In this document: one piece after another, positions 33,914 to 48,800 of the stretch
Numbering within the stretch: position 1 is the first letter of the stretch
How the letters are laid out: each line of letters opens with the position of its first letter
NCBI GenBank assembly: GCA_964007475.1
Contig: OZ023273.1
Location: 149,278,444 to 149,342,443, forward strand
Reading direction: 5' to 3'
Length of the DNA stretch: 64,000 bases
From: Hybos culiciformis
Taxonomy: Eukaryota > Arthropoda > Insecta > Diptera > Hybotidae
Program-made: the position numbers and the translations under genes
Notes under the pieces: generated by a model
Database searches by the model: none
The model's input: only the letters and a program-made list of their open reading frames with translations
Told to the model about the DNA's origin: nothing

Positions 33914-36900
33914 CGATAAAAAAACTGACAATAAGCTCCACTAACTATTAAAAAAAAAATTTTACTTGTTTTTAAAAATAATTCCACTTAAAAATGACTG
34001 TTTAACAATTCCACATCCTGGTTATTTTAAGTATTGGTGGAATATTAGGTTTTCGGTCGCTAAATTAAGTATAGAAAATTTTGTATATGTTTTAAATGTA
34101 TAATATGATTACAGATAGCGGTCGTCTGTATGTGTTTTGCTAGTGGATGACATGAAAATTTCAGACACTCATTTTGAAATATATTCTTTGCAAGAAAAAA
34201 ATATAACTATTACAATTTGGTGTAACAACTTTTGCTGCTTAATGCTTTAATAATAAATGTAAGATTTTTAACAGATCAGAAAACAACCCAGTTTTAATAC
34301 TATAATATTTCTGTTATATTTTGTGGCTAATTTTTCACCTAGTTTTTCTTTCAGTGTACAATTCGGATTTTTCAGATATATTCAGAATATTTTATTTAAT
34401 AGAAATAATTGTTCACAGAAATCAGAACTAAAATATCCTTATATAGTGTCAATGTCAAAGAATAATCCTTATAAACAAATTTTTTTTTTTTTTTTGGTTT
34501 TTTAAAGCATTTAACACCGCACCGTCTCCACAGAGTTAAATTTAAATCAAGAAAGAATATTTTTCCGGAATAAAAAGAAAAAATGTTTTATGTACTCTTC
34601 TTCTTATAATCAAAATTTTTTTCTGTTCGTTCTTTGCCTTTATCAAAACAGAAAAAACATATGTTTACTTTTTTTTTTTTGAGTTGTTTAAGTTTGCCTT
34701 TGATCTCAAACAGATGTTAAATTTTTTGAATATAAAATAAATGTATTTACTTAATATTTAAGTGTTTATCTCAAATATTCTCTCAAAAATAAGTGTGATT
34801 TATTGCCTTAATTAGAGATTTTATAGCCGTATTTTAACGAAAAAATAAATAAATTTATATTTTTGTTTTATTTCCAAAGAATCAAGCAGAAAATTTGTTG
34901 TTTTCATTTAACTCTTTAGTTTAGAGACAAAAAAAAAAAGAAATATATGTTCATATGTAAATTTTATGTAAAATTTTATCGAGCTATAAATTTAGATTTG
35001 ATTGTTTTTTTTATTATGCCAATATTTCAACAAATCTAAGTTGTATTTAAAATATGTCGAAAATTTGTTATTAATTTGTATTTGTTTTTAACATATAACT
35101 CACAAATCTTTATAATGTTCAATTGCATACAACATATTATGTAAAAATAAAACTAAAAGAATACACCTAAATTTTTTCACCTTATTTTTCTTTCATAATA
35201 ATTACACGAATTTTGCTCGATGACAGACAAAAAGGCGACCTAATACCACGTTCGCCATTAGAGTTGTGAGTATGTTCGTAAATGTTATATTTCATTTTTA
35301 TATGAATAAACATTTTTTAACAAATCTGTGAGGATATTTTTCAGTACATTGAAACAAATAAATAAATTCAGTGCCCGTTGCTGAATTGGTTTAATATCAA
35401 AAATATTGATAGCCTTATTTGGAAAAAGATTTAACAGCTAAAAAATCCTTTAGTTGCTCATCGTATTATAGTGTTTCTTCACATAATTAAAAATCTCGAT
35501 TATTGTTTTTTGAAAAAAATTTATAAAAATGGGTTAAAATAAAAATCTCACCATTTCTATATATTTTTTTTTTCTAAACTAACTAAATATATAATATTCG
35601 TATCATATTGTAAAAAACTGAGAATATTTAAAATATTTCATAATTATATTAAATATTCATAAAACGCTCTATATTTTATGCATTATATATATCATCAAAA
35701 CTACTTAAATATTATATGCATTTTATAATAAATGCAAAATACTATTAGAACATAAAAAAAAAATAAAATAATACTACGAATAGTCGTGATGAGAAATAGT
35801 ATTTTAAAGATTTTTTCATGGGTAATTAACTAATCTTTTTGTTCAATCTCAAATTTAACATTATTATAAAATTTAAAATTTTTTTGCATGTTTAAAAAAG
35901 AAAATACCTTTTGACATGCAAAAAAGCTGTTAAAAGTTTGTATATTTAAAGTTATTGTAAGAAGAAAAAAAATTTTTTGCATGACTCTTCATTAAAAGAT
36001 AAGAAATCATCAAGTTCCATTTTATTTTTAAAAGGTGTTATGATTAATTTCAAAATAAGAAATTATTATGCAATAAATATTAAAATATCCTCTAATTAAT
36101 CTCGAAAATGTGTTGTTGAAGATATTTTGATATAGTCTCACTGAAATTATAATTACTTGAAATGAAAATTCAAGTCATTTTTTTTTTAATTTTTATTTTC
36201 TGTTTTCTTTTTTTTTTCCTCTAGGGAGTAATAGAATTCGTTTTGAAATTTATTTTATGTTGAATTAATACTTTGGATGACAAGGAAACAAAGTAGGTAC
36301 TTGAATAATAAGAAAAAATTTATCCAAAAAAATGTTTGGGATTTATAGGCCGAGAAATAAAATGTATATAAAATATTTTTAGCTGTAAATCGATAAAAAC
36401 TTGGAATATTTTTCAAGATTATAAAATGATTTATTCGGTAGGTACAACATATTTTTGAACTTTGAGTTATTCGGTTAAAATGTCAAATAATCGTATTGTA
36501 ATTTTATTAAAACTTACTTTTCATCAAAGTAAAATACATACTCATTTTAAGATAAATTTGAACAACCCAAAAAGTAATATATGTATTGAAGAATTTTGTT
36601 TTCAAAGTAATGGTTACATTTTAATGTTGTTCTAAAAGTTTTTTTGAGTTACAATAAACGAATATTAGCAAAAAAAAATGTCCAATACTTTTCAAAATAT
36701 TCAAATTGTTTAAAGATTATTCTCAGAAAAACATCATCAATGATTATGTTCAAAATTTATATCTTACCTCTTCCACAACATTAACAGAACTTTTATGCTA
36801 AATCATCATTGAAACAATTATTTGAAACAAAAATAAATAAAAAAAAAATTTAATGTAAGTTTTTAATTGCTGTTTAAATTCCTAATAAGTTTTACAGACC

Positions 36901-39444
36901 ACAAATCCGATTTGTTAAATATTTACTTTTTTTTTTATTCATTTTTCTTTTTCCAATGTTCAAAAGAATTGCTTTTATGTAAATGTAAATAAATAAATCC
37001 AAACCATCATGTCGGAAATATTATTGAATAAACAAAATAATTTAAAAGAGCTTTAATAAAGTAAAGCAATAAAGCTAATATAAAGTTTATAATATTCAAA
37101 AATTGATTTAAATTTCTAGAGCTAAGTAGTACAAAATATAGGAAGAATATAATGCAAAAAATCCAAAAATGTTGGATTCAAAGAAGGTGACAAATTGAAA
37201 ACTATAATTATATATAGCGAAAGTTTCAATCTCAATCCATTTTTTAAAAACTATTTTCTCAGTATTCAATCAAAATCCAAAAAAATGGAATACGTGTTTC
37301 TTTTTCTGTCTGTGTATTCCAATGAAAACTAATATAAAATAACCTTAAACCAGTATTGCTCACTTACTGTGAGCACTTTAAAATAAATCTTTTTAAATAA
37401 AATAAAATATCTAAACTGAATCGATTTATTCCAAATTACTGAGTTTTAAAGATACTTTTAGTTAATAATGATTCGCTTTACGTCGAGCTCTAGTTTGAAA
37501 CTTATTGAAGTATGATTTATCAAAAACAAAATTAGGTTTAGATTGTGAAGTTAATAAATCATTTTTACAAATTCTTTCGAAAAAAAATATTTTATATTAT
37601 AATAAATTAGCTGTATTTAAGAAGTCTGTAGATACAGGATCGACTTCATTTTAAAGTTTATTTATTTTAATTATAAAATATTCTTTAACAAAAAAAAGGA
37701 TAATAATATATAAAAGAAAATAAAAATAAAAGAAAATGTGTATAAAAAAAAAATATATAAAAATTTTGTAAGTTAAAAAAAAAAGTCTTTGTGAAAAAAT
37801 GAATTTTGTTAAACAAGAAGAATTTACAATTTTGTTTTTTTTTTGCTGAAAACAATTGTTCCGGAAATTAAAATGTTTATCCATTAATTTAAAGCTCATA
37901 AAAAAGAACATTATTTCGTCTCAGAATAAAATTCATTACTTATTTATAGAAGGATCAATTTTATTCTTGGGTAAAAAAGCTTCAAGGACATTATAAATTT
38001 TTCTAAATTATATTCTTAAATTTAGCTTTTTCTTTCATTTTTCTTTATTTATTTATTTATTTTATTTTTATTTTTTTTCGGAATTTAAACCTTTTATTTT
38101 TCCATGGAAAATTTTTTGTACTGTGTACAATATGTAGGTTTATGTAGGAAACAGTTCAAAGAATAAAAGAAATAAAAGTTATGAATTCATCATAAATTTT
38201 ATTTATATTTCATCTAGAGCAGAATTTAGAATATTTTGAGGGAAAAAAATAATAATTGGCCTTATTGTTATACAAAAAAAATAATTTTAAGAAGCAATTC
38301 CATTAATTTTCCTTCTTTACTTTCAAAATAAGATTCTCAAAATTATGAAATTTTTATTACAGAGTTTATTTTACTTTTCGATAATTATAAATCGTGGAGA
38401 TAAAGTTAACAAGTGTCATTTTTCGTTGAAGTTTTCTGAAAAAAGTCAAATAATTCGATTTGCAAGAATTACGAGTACTTATCAAAAATTACATTTCTCA
38501 ATAATCGATTTTAATAAAAAAAAATTAATCTGTATTATATTTTTATAATTTTTCCAATAAGGGATTATACTTAGTTCGTAACAATTATTTTAACTCTATG
38601 GACAGAATTGATATAGTTAATACGAACAATCATAAAAGTATTATAAACTAAAAAAATATATATAATTCTGGATAAATGTTCGTTCATATTAATATTTCTT
38701 AAATAATATGTATTTTCTAAACATTTTACTCTGTTTCATAATTTTAGACATATTAATCTGGCTGAATGTCTTAAATCATAATTTGATTATTTCATTTCAG
38801 AAACTGTTTTTATTTTTTCATTTTAAAATGAAATAATATATATTTGGAAAGAAAACTGACTGCCTGACTAAAAATTAAATTCTCAAGCGTATAACATTAA
38901 TAACAATATAATATAGTTTAAAAATTTTAAAACTTTTTTCTAATAATCTCAGAGGTTTTAGAGTTATTTTTAATTTTATGTTTTTTTTTTTTGTTTTTAT
39001 GTTCTTAAAACATTTAACTCAATTGCGGTTCCTTTTGTATATTAGAATTATTTTATTTATGTTATATACAAAAAAAATATAAATTATATTATATAAAATA
39101 TAAATATTATCTATTTATTTATATATTTATTAAATATAAGCATGTATATATAATATACAAATATTCATATATTTATACATTTATTATATTATTTATATTT
39201 TTTTTTTTCAACTCAAATGCTTTTAGGTGAATAGAATTTTTCTTGGTTTTATGGTTTTATGGATTTCCCTCCCAAAACTGTTTTCTTTTTCTTTACTGTT
39301 GATGGTTTTCCATTTATTATGAGATTTTCTTCAATCTAAATGGTTATTTCTTGTTTTTTTTTTTTTTTTGGTGCTTTATTTTTTTTCTTAACCTCGTTTA
39401 AAGAATTCAAACATTCTGCAGTTGGAATATAAATTATTATAAAT

Positions 39445-39465
39445 TTATATATATATATATATATA
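39445..39465. repeat. TA dinucleotide microsatellite
   Basis: About ten TA units, followed after a short A run by a further AT run. Comparable TA runs lie at 45534-45552 and 53137-53153. Confidence 0.85.
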
Positions 39466-40406
39466 AAAAAAATATATATATTTTATTTTTTTTTTATTTT
39501 ATTTTATTTAAAATATGATTTCAGTTTTCTATAAAGAATATTAAAGTGTACCATATTATATAATATAATATAAGGTCAACTTTATAACGTCAATTATACG
39601 TAATTTCGATTTTGCAATAAAAATATTATTGAATTCATATGAAAAAATGGAAAAAAACATTTTTTTTATTTTTGTTTGAAAGTGGATAATAACTATAAAA
39701 AAAAAATATATATTTTTTTTTTTATTTCGGTTTTTGTGACAAATATTTTTTTAATAAATTAAATTGAAATGCATACAAAATAGGTCATGGTTCTAATATA
39801 TATATTTTTTTTATGTTATTATTATTGTTAACAATTTATTTTTAAATTCAGAAATTTTATAATAAAAACCGACAGCTGACTGTCACATTATGTTTTTTTT
39901 TTTTTGTAATATTAGTTTATTGATCCAAGCCACGTTTTTGTATATTTCATACTTGTGTAGGATCGAATTTTATTTTTAAATAATTGTTTGTTTGTTGAGT
40001 ATAACTTAAAAAAAACATTTAGGTCAATTGGTATTTGTAACATCGGGAGTTTCACTAATTATTTTCTATATAAAATGATGACACAATAATTATGATGCTA
40101 ATATTTCTTATATTTCTTTTAAAGAAGAATTTATTTTTTTTCAACAATTTTTTTCAATAATTTAAATCTCAAAATATGTATTTTGTTATAAGTACATAAG
40201 ATAATAACATATAATATAAAGGATTAGTTATTAGGCAAATCAAGCTAAGAATTTTATCCCAAATATTAACAAAAGCAATAAATTATTATTTGGAATATGC
40301 AATTTTTATCAAACTGAAAGAATGAAAGAATATCCAAACTTTTTATTATTATCAACGAATAGATAGTTTAAAAAGAAATAATCTGAACTCTTACTGGATT
40401 GGGCTT

Positions 40407-40522
40407 GAAATCTTCAAAAACAAATCCTCAAAATTAAAATCTCCAATTAAAAATCCCCAAATACAAAATCCCCAAACTCAAAATCTTCAAAACAGAATCC
40501 TAAACACAAAAATCCCTAAATA
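40407..40522. repeat. Degenerate ~15-bp minisatellite, about eight copies
   Basis: Successive units resemble AAAATCCCCAAATAC: GAAATCTTCAAAAAC, AAATCCTCAAAATT, AAAATCTCCAATTA, AAAATCCCCAAATAC, AAAATCCCCAAACTC, AAAATCTTCAAAACA, GAATCCTAAACAC and AAAAATCCCTAAATA. The strand is strongly asymmetric (almost no G). The two central copies are most alike. Confidence 0.85.
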
Positions 40523-43500
40523 TTATGTTTAGTGTGAAATTATATCGGCGCGCAAGTTCCTATTTTAATATAAAATATTTATTCTTTTTTTATTATTTTC
40601 TTCCAAAAAAAATATTGCAACAATTTTAAAAAAAAATTTAATTTAATCAAAGCAAAAAAATTCTAGTTGAAAAAAAACATAAGTAGGTACGTGAAACTTC
40701 GAAATGTACATAAATAAAATTAATAAATTATTTATTGCAGATAAATAATGTATCTTATGAAAGAAAACGATATAATGTAAATACAAAATACAACCAGAAA
40801 CAAATTTCATTACAGTTGTAATGGTTATAAAATCTAAATATTGATCTAAAAATAACAGTTTATTTGAATTTTTTATAAGTATAAAATAAGAAGTTTCCTT
40901 TCTACTATAGTGCTTGAAGTGGTAAAAGTTATATTTTCTCTTAAATTCTTCAATCAAGGACCAAAAACAACATATCAAAAAATTACACTGGCCTTAAGAT
41001 GTAAAACTAAATTTATTTTTAAGCTTAGATTTCGAGTTTTCGAGTTTTGAATCATGTTTTCCAACTTTTAATAAAAACAATCTTTGCAGTGACTTTTTAA
41101 ACTTCTTTAGTTTTTTTTTTAAATAATACAAAAATAAGATTTTTAAGATAGAAATTTTTTTCATAAATAAAATTAAATTAAAATTAAATAATTCACATTT
41201 TTATTTTACAATCAAATGTGCCACTAGCTATTTTCATTTTGTTATTTTTATGCTTAACCCATAAGTTCAGTCTGGAAATCGGTGGGAAAAATTATTATTT
41301 GTTTAAAGCAAATTATATAAATTCAAATGTCAATTCTAATTCAATTTATTTTATTAAATAAAATTATTTGAAAAAAATTATTTGGACATTATCCAAAAAA
41401 TATTTTCATCTTTTTAGGAAAAATAATTCACAAAACCAAAACGTAATTGAAATTTATGTTTTATTAAAATAAGAGGCAAAATATACATTTTATAATAATT
41501 TTATTTTATTTTTTTTTATAAAAGTCTAATAAAAATCCAATTTGCAATCTTAGACAAATTCATTTTATATTTTTTTGAAAATAAAAAAATGTAACTTTTT
41601 TCTCGTTTTAAATTAAATTGTTTTTTTTTTGAAAAATCCATTAGGTGGACCTTTATTGTATCAAAATAAAAAGAAGAAAATTAGACTTTATGACTTTTCT
41701 ATTTACCTTATACATTTCATAAATAACCTCGTAAATAAAACAATTTTTTTTTATCAAAATAATGTTTTTTAAAACAAATTAAAAAAATTAAAAAAATTAT
41801 TTTGACAATTTATTAATTTTTGACATATAATTAAATGAACTGAATAAATAAATACAAAATACTGCAAACGAAACAAACCTTGACTAACGAAAACAAAGAT
41901 ATTTCTATATATTTGTGTAAATATCTTGACTGTATAAATTTAATAGAGAATAGTTCTCGAATAAGCAATAATATTCAAGCTTAAAAATACAGATACAGAT
42001 GAACGTAAAGCATACAAATAACTCAGGTTGAAAATAGAAAATCTTCGGGTTAAAAAAAAAACAAAGACTTATTCAAAGTCATACAGCAATTTAACTTACA
42101 ACAAAAAATATTAAGATATCATTAAAAAAAACAAAATTTAATATTAAATTATATTCAAAGCCCTTAATATTAAAACATTTTTATAGAGAAATTATGTTGT
42201 TAACATGATTTGTGGTTTAATTTTATTATAGAAACGTGTATTATATTCATTAATGTTTCTAGAAAACCAATAAATTTGTTTTTTTTAATTTTTATATTAT
42301 ATGTACTTATATATACACAAAATAATTTTCACTACAGTACACGTTCTACAATTACCTTAATTACCATAACCTTAACAACTTTAACATTATAAACTTTAAC
42401 ACAAGGACAAAAATGAAATACACCTACCTACTTGTTCTTTCTGATTGATTTGTGGTTTTCTCTGTTGCTGTGCTTATTTATAAAATTTAATTTTGTGTAT
42501 TTATTAAATTTTAAAATTGATTTTCTTAATGTGAAAAAATTTATAATGTCACGCATAAAAAAAAATTATAATTTAAGAGATTGCGGAAGTATATCCTAAT
42601 CCTATTTTCAAATATAAAATAAAGTCTCGTTATTGTAATTATAATAATTTGTAATTTTTTCTTTTTCGAACTCTTATTTTTCGTACAGATGAAGTGTTCT
42701 TAGGTTTTTCAAATACATATTTAAAGTATTTTTAAAGCATCAAATTATATAAGTATCTACATACTTATTCATACATTTTCGAGATTTTTGAAGTTTATAC
42801 TTCTTTAGGCTCGTTGTATGATATAATTGAGTAATTCTGTAGGGGTTAAAAAATTTTAATTAATTTTTGTGCAGGATTGGCATATTTTTATTTATGGAAA
42901 AACAAGGTAAAAATGTCAAATTACCGAAATTTTAAAATAAATCAAAAACATATTCTTACAACCTACACTCTTGAACCAAAAACCCAAATTAAAGCCCACC
43001 ATTGGAAGAAATTAAGCGCGTATAAGAAAATATATTTAGCAGCACTGTTAAATCAAATGAATCTCATTAAATTTTCATGAAATAATTTTCTTTTTCATAT
43101 TGTTCTTTTGTGCAAAACTTTTTATATAGGTACTTTTGTTGTACGAAGTTTTATTTTTATTTTTTTTGTTTTATTTTTTGTCTTATTAATGTGATTTCAG
43201 TCACGTAAATGAAAAATTCTAAACGTCTGTTAAACAATAATAAACAATAATTTAATGGAATGAAAAAGAAATATTTAATTTTTTAAAATTGAATTTATAA
43301 TTAAATTAATTTATCTAAAATTTAAATAAAATAACAAATTTTATCTTCTTTATCTTATAATTTTATACTTAATTCAAGGTCATCTTTTTTAATTAAAACT
43401 GCCTGTTATAATGATAAAATTTATATTCACAGCAATTTATCTTTAATAAAAAAATTTTCATAAAAGAAATAAATTTTCATATTTCTGCAAAACACATAAA

Positions 43501-44514
43501 TTTGTATTTTTTTTTTTTTTTTTGGTACTTATAGCTTTTAAATAATATTTTATAACTTTAGGCAAAGAAAAAATAAAAAAAAAATTTATTTTGCTAAAAT
43601 TTTGCTTATTTCAACATAAAATTCCTTAGGGAAAATAGTTTGCAGAAATTACTTTTTAATTGTAAATTTTTTAGCTATCATCAAAGTTTTTGTATTTTTT
43701 TTTCGTTTTTTTTTTTTTTTGATGAGGATGAGGAACAGATAAAGTGTTATTATATAAAATGCTCGATAAAATGTAAAACATACATAACTATGTATAAGTT
43801 TTTGGAGTAAAAATTTTATTATAAAGTTTTCATGTTTTTTCTGCTGATTGAGATTATTTTAAATTAAAATTTTAACTACCTCCAACGAAAAAATAACAAG
43901 AATTTAAGTTTTTTTTTCTTTTCTTACGATATAATGGTAATAAAGAGTTTTCAAAAAAATGAATAATAGTTAAAAGTATTATGATAAAGCGTTAAAAAAT
44001 ATATAAAAATTCATTACAAAAAAAATTAAAGTTTTTTATAAAAATATTATTCTGTGAACAAACTTAGCGTATTATATGTATATTTTGAGAATAATATGTA
44101 TAACTAGATATGTGTATAATAAAAACATCGCGCTGAAAAAGTTATATTATTAATTATTTAATGAAAATATAAAGAAATGTGTATAATCAATTCTATGCTG
44201 TAAAATAAATTTATTGACATTTCTTTTCTTTTATACTTTTATTGAGTACAAAATGTTTTATAGGGTGAAATGTAAAATTTCTATTCTTTGGAAAGCCATG
44301 AATAAAATCATATTATAGAATCATGTAAAAAAAGGAACTCTAACTCAAATTCAACAATAAACCGGTTAATTATATAAATTAAAAATTGTTATCATTACAC
44401 ATAAAAATGAATAACGAGATTACGATTATTATTTGATTTTATAACCTTTCCATGAATTCTTGGTACCCATTAGGGATATCAGCATTTTAAATAGAATACT
44501 ATATTAAATCAAAA
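40523..44514. other. Gene-free A+T-rich DNA
   Basis: No supported gene. A 111-codon minus-strand frame (40643-40978) is the longest in this part. It is rich in Phe/Ile/Tyr, has no recognised motif and lacks splice partners, so I treat it as chance. Confidence 0.5.
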
Positions 44515-44609
44515 CTTTTGTAATTCAAATTTACAAAAAATTAATATAATCTCAATCTCAATTTTTACTTTTGTAATTCAAATTTACAAAAAATTAATAT
44601 AATCTCAAT
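44515..44609. repeat. 53-bp-period tandem duplication
   Basis: The 42 bases starting CTTTTGTAATTCAAATTTAC at 44515 recur without change at 44568; the first copy carries an extra 11-base spacer before the second. A recent local duplication. Confidence 0.9.
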
Positions 44610-45584
44610 ATAAACGTGCACTATTTGTACAAATTTAGCTAATTACAAAACAGAAGTAACATAAAAGAAGTTATGTATTTTCATTGCAACTTTCTGTGTG
44701 TAAAAAAATGTAGGTAAGAGTATCTGACCTGTGTTTTTCAAAGACATTTTTTATTAAAATTAAATAAAATTTGCTTCACCCAAAAATGATTGTATAAAAT
44801 TATAACTAAATATAAGACTTTAAATATTACCTTCTAATCAACAATTCTTTTATTTTAATGTTTTATAAGAAACATGTTATTTGAATTATTTTTTTTCCAT
44901 ACAATTTATATAAATAATTAAAAGCTGTTAGAATTTTAATTAATTTTTTTTTTTTGCTTCAAAATATATACAAATTGAAAGAAGATTCCACCCAAAAAAA
45001 AATTTCATTTCATGTTACCCTCCCATTTTGTCGAAAATAAAAACATTCATCAAAAATGAAAATAGCATTAACTAAATTTAATGTCAAATTCAGAAACAGA
45101 AACAATGATTTCAATTATTTGAAGTACAAGGAAAAATTCTATGTATACATATATGTAAAGAAGTATATAAAATGAGGAAAAAAATATGAAGGGTGGCAAA
45201 AAAGAACTGAAATGATATAAAAAGCATTAAATTGTTCATGCACATTAAATTCTATGTTTCTTTGGCATTTGACAGTTTAAGTAAAATGCATGAAAAAGAA
45301 AATTATCTCCAACAGATATGACTACATTACATACCCACTTATATTTAAAATACAAAAGTTTATGTTAATAATAAGTAAATGGAAAATGTATGCATATAAA
45401 ATTCAAAGTGTTAAACGCGCGCAAAACCAAAATAACATTTTTCAAAATAAGTATATTCTGTGGCAGAATTTTTTTTTCTTTTTATAATTTTACTTTTACA
45501 AATAATATACATAATTTATGTTTACACTTCATAATATATATATATATATATAGGATGTGAATATTTCACTAATGAATTAATAGA

Positions 45585-45824
45585 AGTTGAGTGTAACCAT
45601 AGATTAAGAATACAGAAAGATTTATAGCTTCATACAAAATTTTTTCAGTCTTTTTTGGTATTTTTATGTGAAGGTGTTAGTGAAACTAAATAAAATTATT
45701 TTCATATATTGATAATTATCACGTATTTAATTTTGTTTTACTAACACATTCACATAAAAATACCAAAAATAATGTTGTATGAAGCTAACAATCTATGTGT
45801 ATTCTTAATCTATGGTGTAACTAA
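45585..45824. mobile_element. ~240-bp foldback/MITE with ~90-base inverted arms
   Basis: The left arm (~45591-45686) and right arm (~45733-45822) are imperfect reverse complements along almost their whole length. Shared blocks include CCATAGATTAAGAATACA, TAGCTTCATACAA and TTTTTGGTATTTTTATGTGAA. The loop is about 45 bases. The transcript would form a long hairpin. It sits just beside a TA microsatellite. The exact ends and target duplication are unclear. Confidence 0.7.
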
Positions 45825-48800
45825 CTAATGATACTGTACTAAAATTAGATATTGAGTTAAATTTTAGTACTTATTATGAGTTTTGAACCTGTTAGTCAGT
45901 TAGATGTTTAAATTATCCACGGATAGACAAGTAATATTTTACAGAAAAATTCGAAATTTCAGAAAACCTAAGACGGGCATTTAGTATGTAAATTAAGTTG
46001 TCCCCGAATCTATTTTTAATAATAATCCGAAATCTTTATTATCATTGATTGTTGATGATGAGCTCTTGTATTTAAACTCCTTTAATTTAATTAAATTCCT
46101 CTCTAAAATGAATGTAAGGCACCCTATATAAAGGAATTTAATTTTATATTCAGAAAAAGAAAGTAACTATAGTTTCCAAAAATGCGTAGTGAATTTTGTT
46201 CACAAGCTAACGATTCACATCTATCTTGAGTGACAAAAGCAAAAAAAAAATTGTTTTCAACAATTAGGTATAATTGCTTTGGCAAATTTTCTCTTTCAGC
46301 TAGAATTAAAATAAAATGATGTTATACTTTCATTTAAAGGAAAAATTCCATGATATCCGATGATGAAACATAAATAATTTAATGTACAAATTTAAATATT
46401 CATTATCAAGCTATATAGATTTATATATTATTATTTACTTATACATTGAACAAGAAAAAATATTCATTGGATTTTTTTTTTTTATCAATGTTGAAAGAAG
46501 AATAAAATTATTTTGAATTTATACGTAGATCAATGATATCATTAAAATACGCTAAATCAATACTGATAGCAAGAATTAATATTTAATAAATCATTTTGCA
46601 GATATTTAAAAAACAAAAAAATAAAAAAAATTTATCATTATTTAATAATACCCTTCTGTGCATGTCACATAATTTTTTCTGTATATAAATATATATATAC
46701 AATAAATAGCATTATAAGTATATTAGCAAAATATTGTTATTTATTTTGTCATAATACAAATTAGTTGTATACATATACTTTGTATGTATACAAATTTTCA
46801 GTTTATTGACACAATAATTTCTGTTTTCCTTTTATAAGACGCAATTAATTTTTCATCTATTATTAAAAACTTTTCACCAACAATTTATGAGTTTAAAATT
46901 ATAAACATAAAAAAGAAATTTATAATGAAATTATATTTTATATACAATAATAAAACCATTTTTGTGTAAAATTGGAATTTTGTGAATGTTGAAGTTATAC
47001 TTTAAGTATTTAAGGACTCTGGACCAGTTTATTTATTTGAAAACATATATGTTTTTGAATGGTATGTCTTGCTATGCAGTCTTACTTTTTAAATTTCTAT
47101 AGCGGTTAGAAGTCTTTGGCTCTCCTTAACATATTTTGAAATTTTTGTCAATTTTCATTGTCTTCTTGATTTTTTATACTGCACTGAATTGAATTTAGAT
47201 CCATTTATTAAGAAAGCAATCGAATAATAGAATGAAAATTCATACATTGTACATAATATATTGATATTATTTTATATATAAATAAGCACACTATCATTTT
47301 ATGTTTCTCTAAACTCTTAAATTATAACTTTGTTAATTTATTTTTAGTACAATAGTATTATCTGTCAGTTCATTTATATTTATTATATCTTTGAAACTTT
47401 TTTTCTGACAAGTATTATATACATTTTGTTTTAATTACTGTATTTAATAATATTTGGTAAATTAATGTTTGTGTACATATTCAAAAATGTTATCTGCAAT
47501 TGAAATAACACAGTAATCAAAAACTTAAAATCAAAATTTATAACAATAGTCTCAAATATTTTACATAAATGTAAATAAGATTTATTGTACACTTGTAATC
47601 TAATTAGCATACTTTGGCCATTAATTATAATTTCTTAAATAAGTTTTAATGAGAAAAATTTTAAATTCATGAATATTTAATTCATTATATTCCTGAATAT
47701 TAAAATGTTGGGAAAAATGAATATTATTATTATTAGTACATAGGGTTCAATTAAAAATTATACTGACTGACTGCCTGGGACAATAATATTATTCACAAAA
47801 ATTAAAAACTTTTAATTTCTTCCACGCGTTAAAGGTTTTACCACTAGAATTTTTTTTTATAGTATTTTGTTAGCAAAAAAATTTCCAATATTGTTTTCAA
47901 TATTTTCAACAACAAGGTGATTATAATTTCTTATTGATTGCTTAAAATAAAATCCTTTTTTTTTTAAATAAGGAAATAATTTGATTTCAAATTCATTTCA
48001 AAAATTTCTTCTTAAATAGTCATCGTCATAATTTTAATCTCTTTATAATCAAGATTATTATAAAACCTTGTATTAAAACACAAATGTTATTTTTGTATGA
48101 AAATCCAATCACAGAGAAGCTAAAAATATTCAGCAAACGTAAATAAAATAATCATAATAATAAAATGAAAAGTAAAAACTTTCATTTCATTATCAGCAAA
48201 ATAACAACTACACTTAAGTTAAAGAAAATAAAAATTTTTAATCTTAAGAAGATATTTTTAATTTTTAATATATGAAGCGATAATAAATATCTATATCTGT
48301 AATTAAAACTTATCAACTTAATTATAAATAGAACAAAAATATGTACGGAAACTCTATTGACACTCGACTTTCAAGTACTTCAAAACACCAATTTAAATTA
48401 CTGATAGCAAAATATCTTAAAAAACATTAAATGAGTGAAAATATCTAAAAACAACCACTTAATAGCAGCTCCACTTGATAGTTACTATCACACATACCAA
48501 GAAAAAATATAATTAATAATATGACAAACTATACATCGACTTGTTTCCACAGTATTTTCGTTATCTCTTCATATTAATTACCACCTTAATATAAAGCACT
48601 GTAACAATGTTATTTATAATTTATTTACCTACATATTGTTTCTAAAAATAAAAAATTTACTTTTGAAAACAATTAAATTAATAAATTACTTATTTCAATA
48701 ATACTTGAGGTATATAATATAACAGTTAAGCTACATGTTCATCCCTTGATCTAAAAACAAAAAAATTTATTATCATCATTTTTTGTTTTTAACATTTTAT

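Larger units (their letters stand above)
31254..40406. other. Gene-free A+T-rich DNA
   Basis: Nine kilobases without a supportable exon on either strand; open frames at 34323, 37651 and 38345 are low-complexity. It may be intron of the Ig gene's untranslated 5' part or intergenic. Small repeats in it are listed separately. Confidence 0.5.

Noticed and set aside
40643..40978. 111-codon minus-strand frame resembling a membrane protein
   Set aside because: Hydrophobicity follows from T-rich codons; no family motif, no splice partners.
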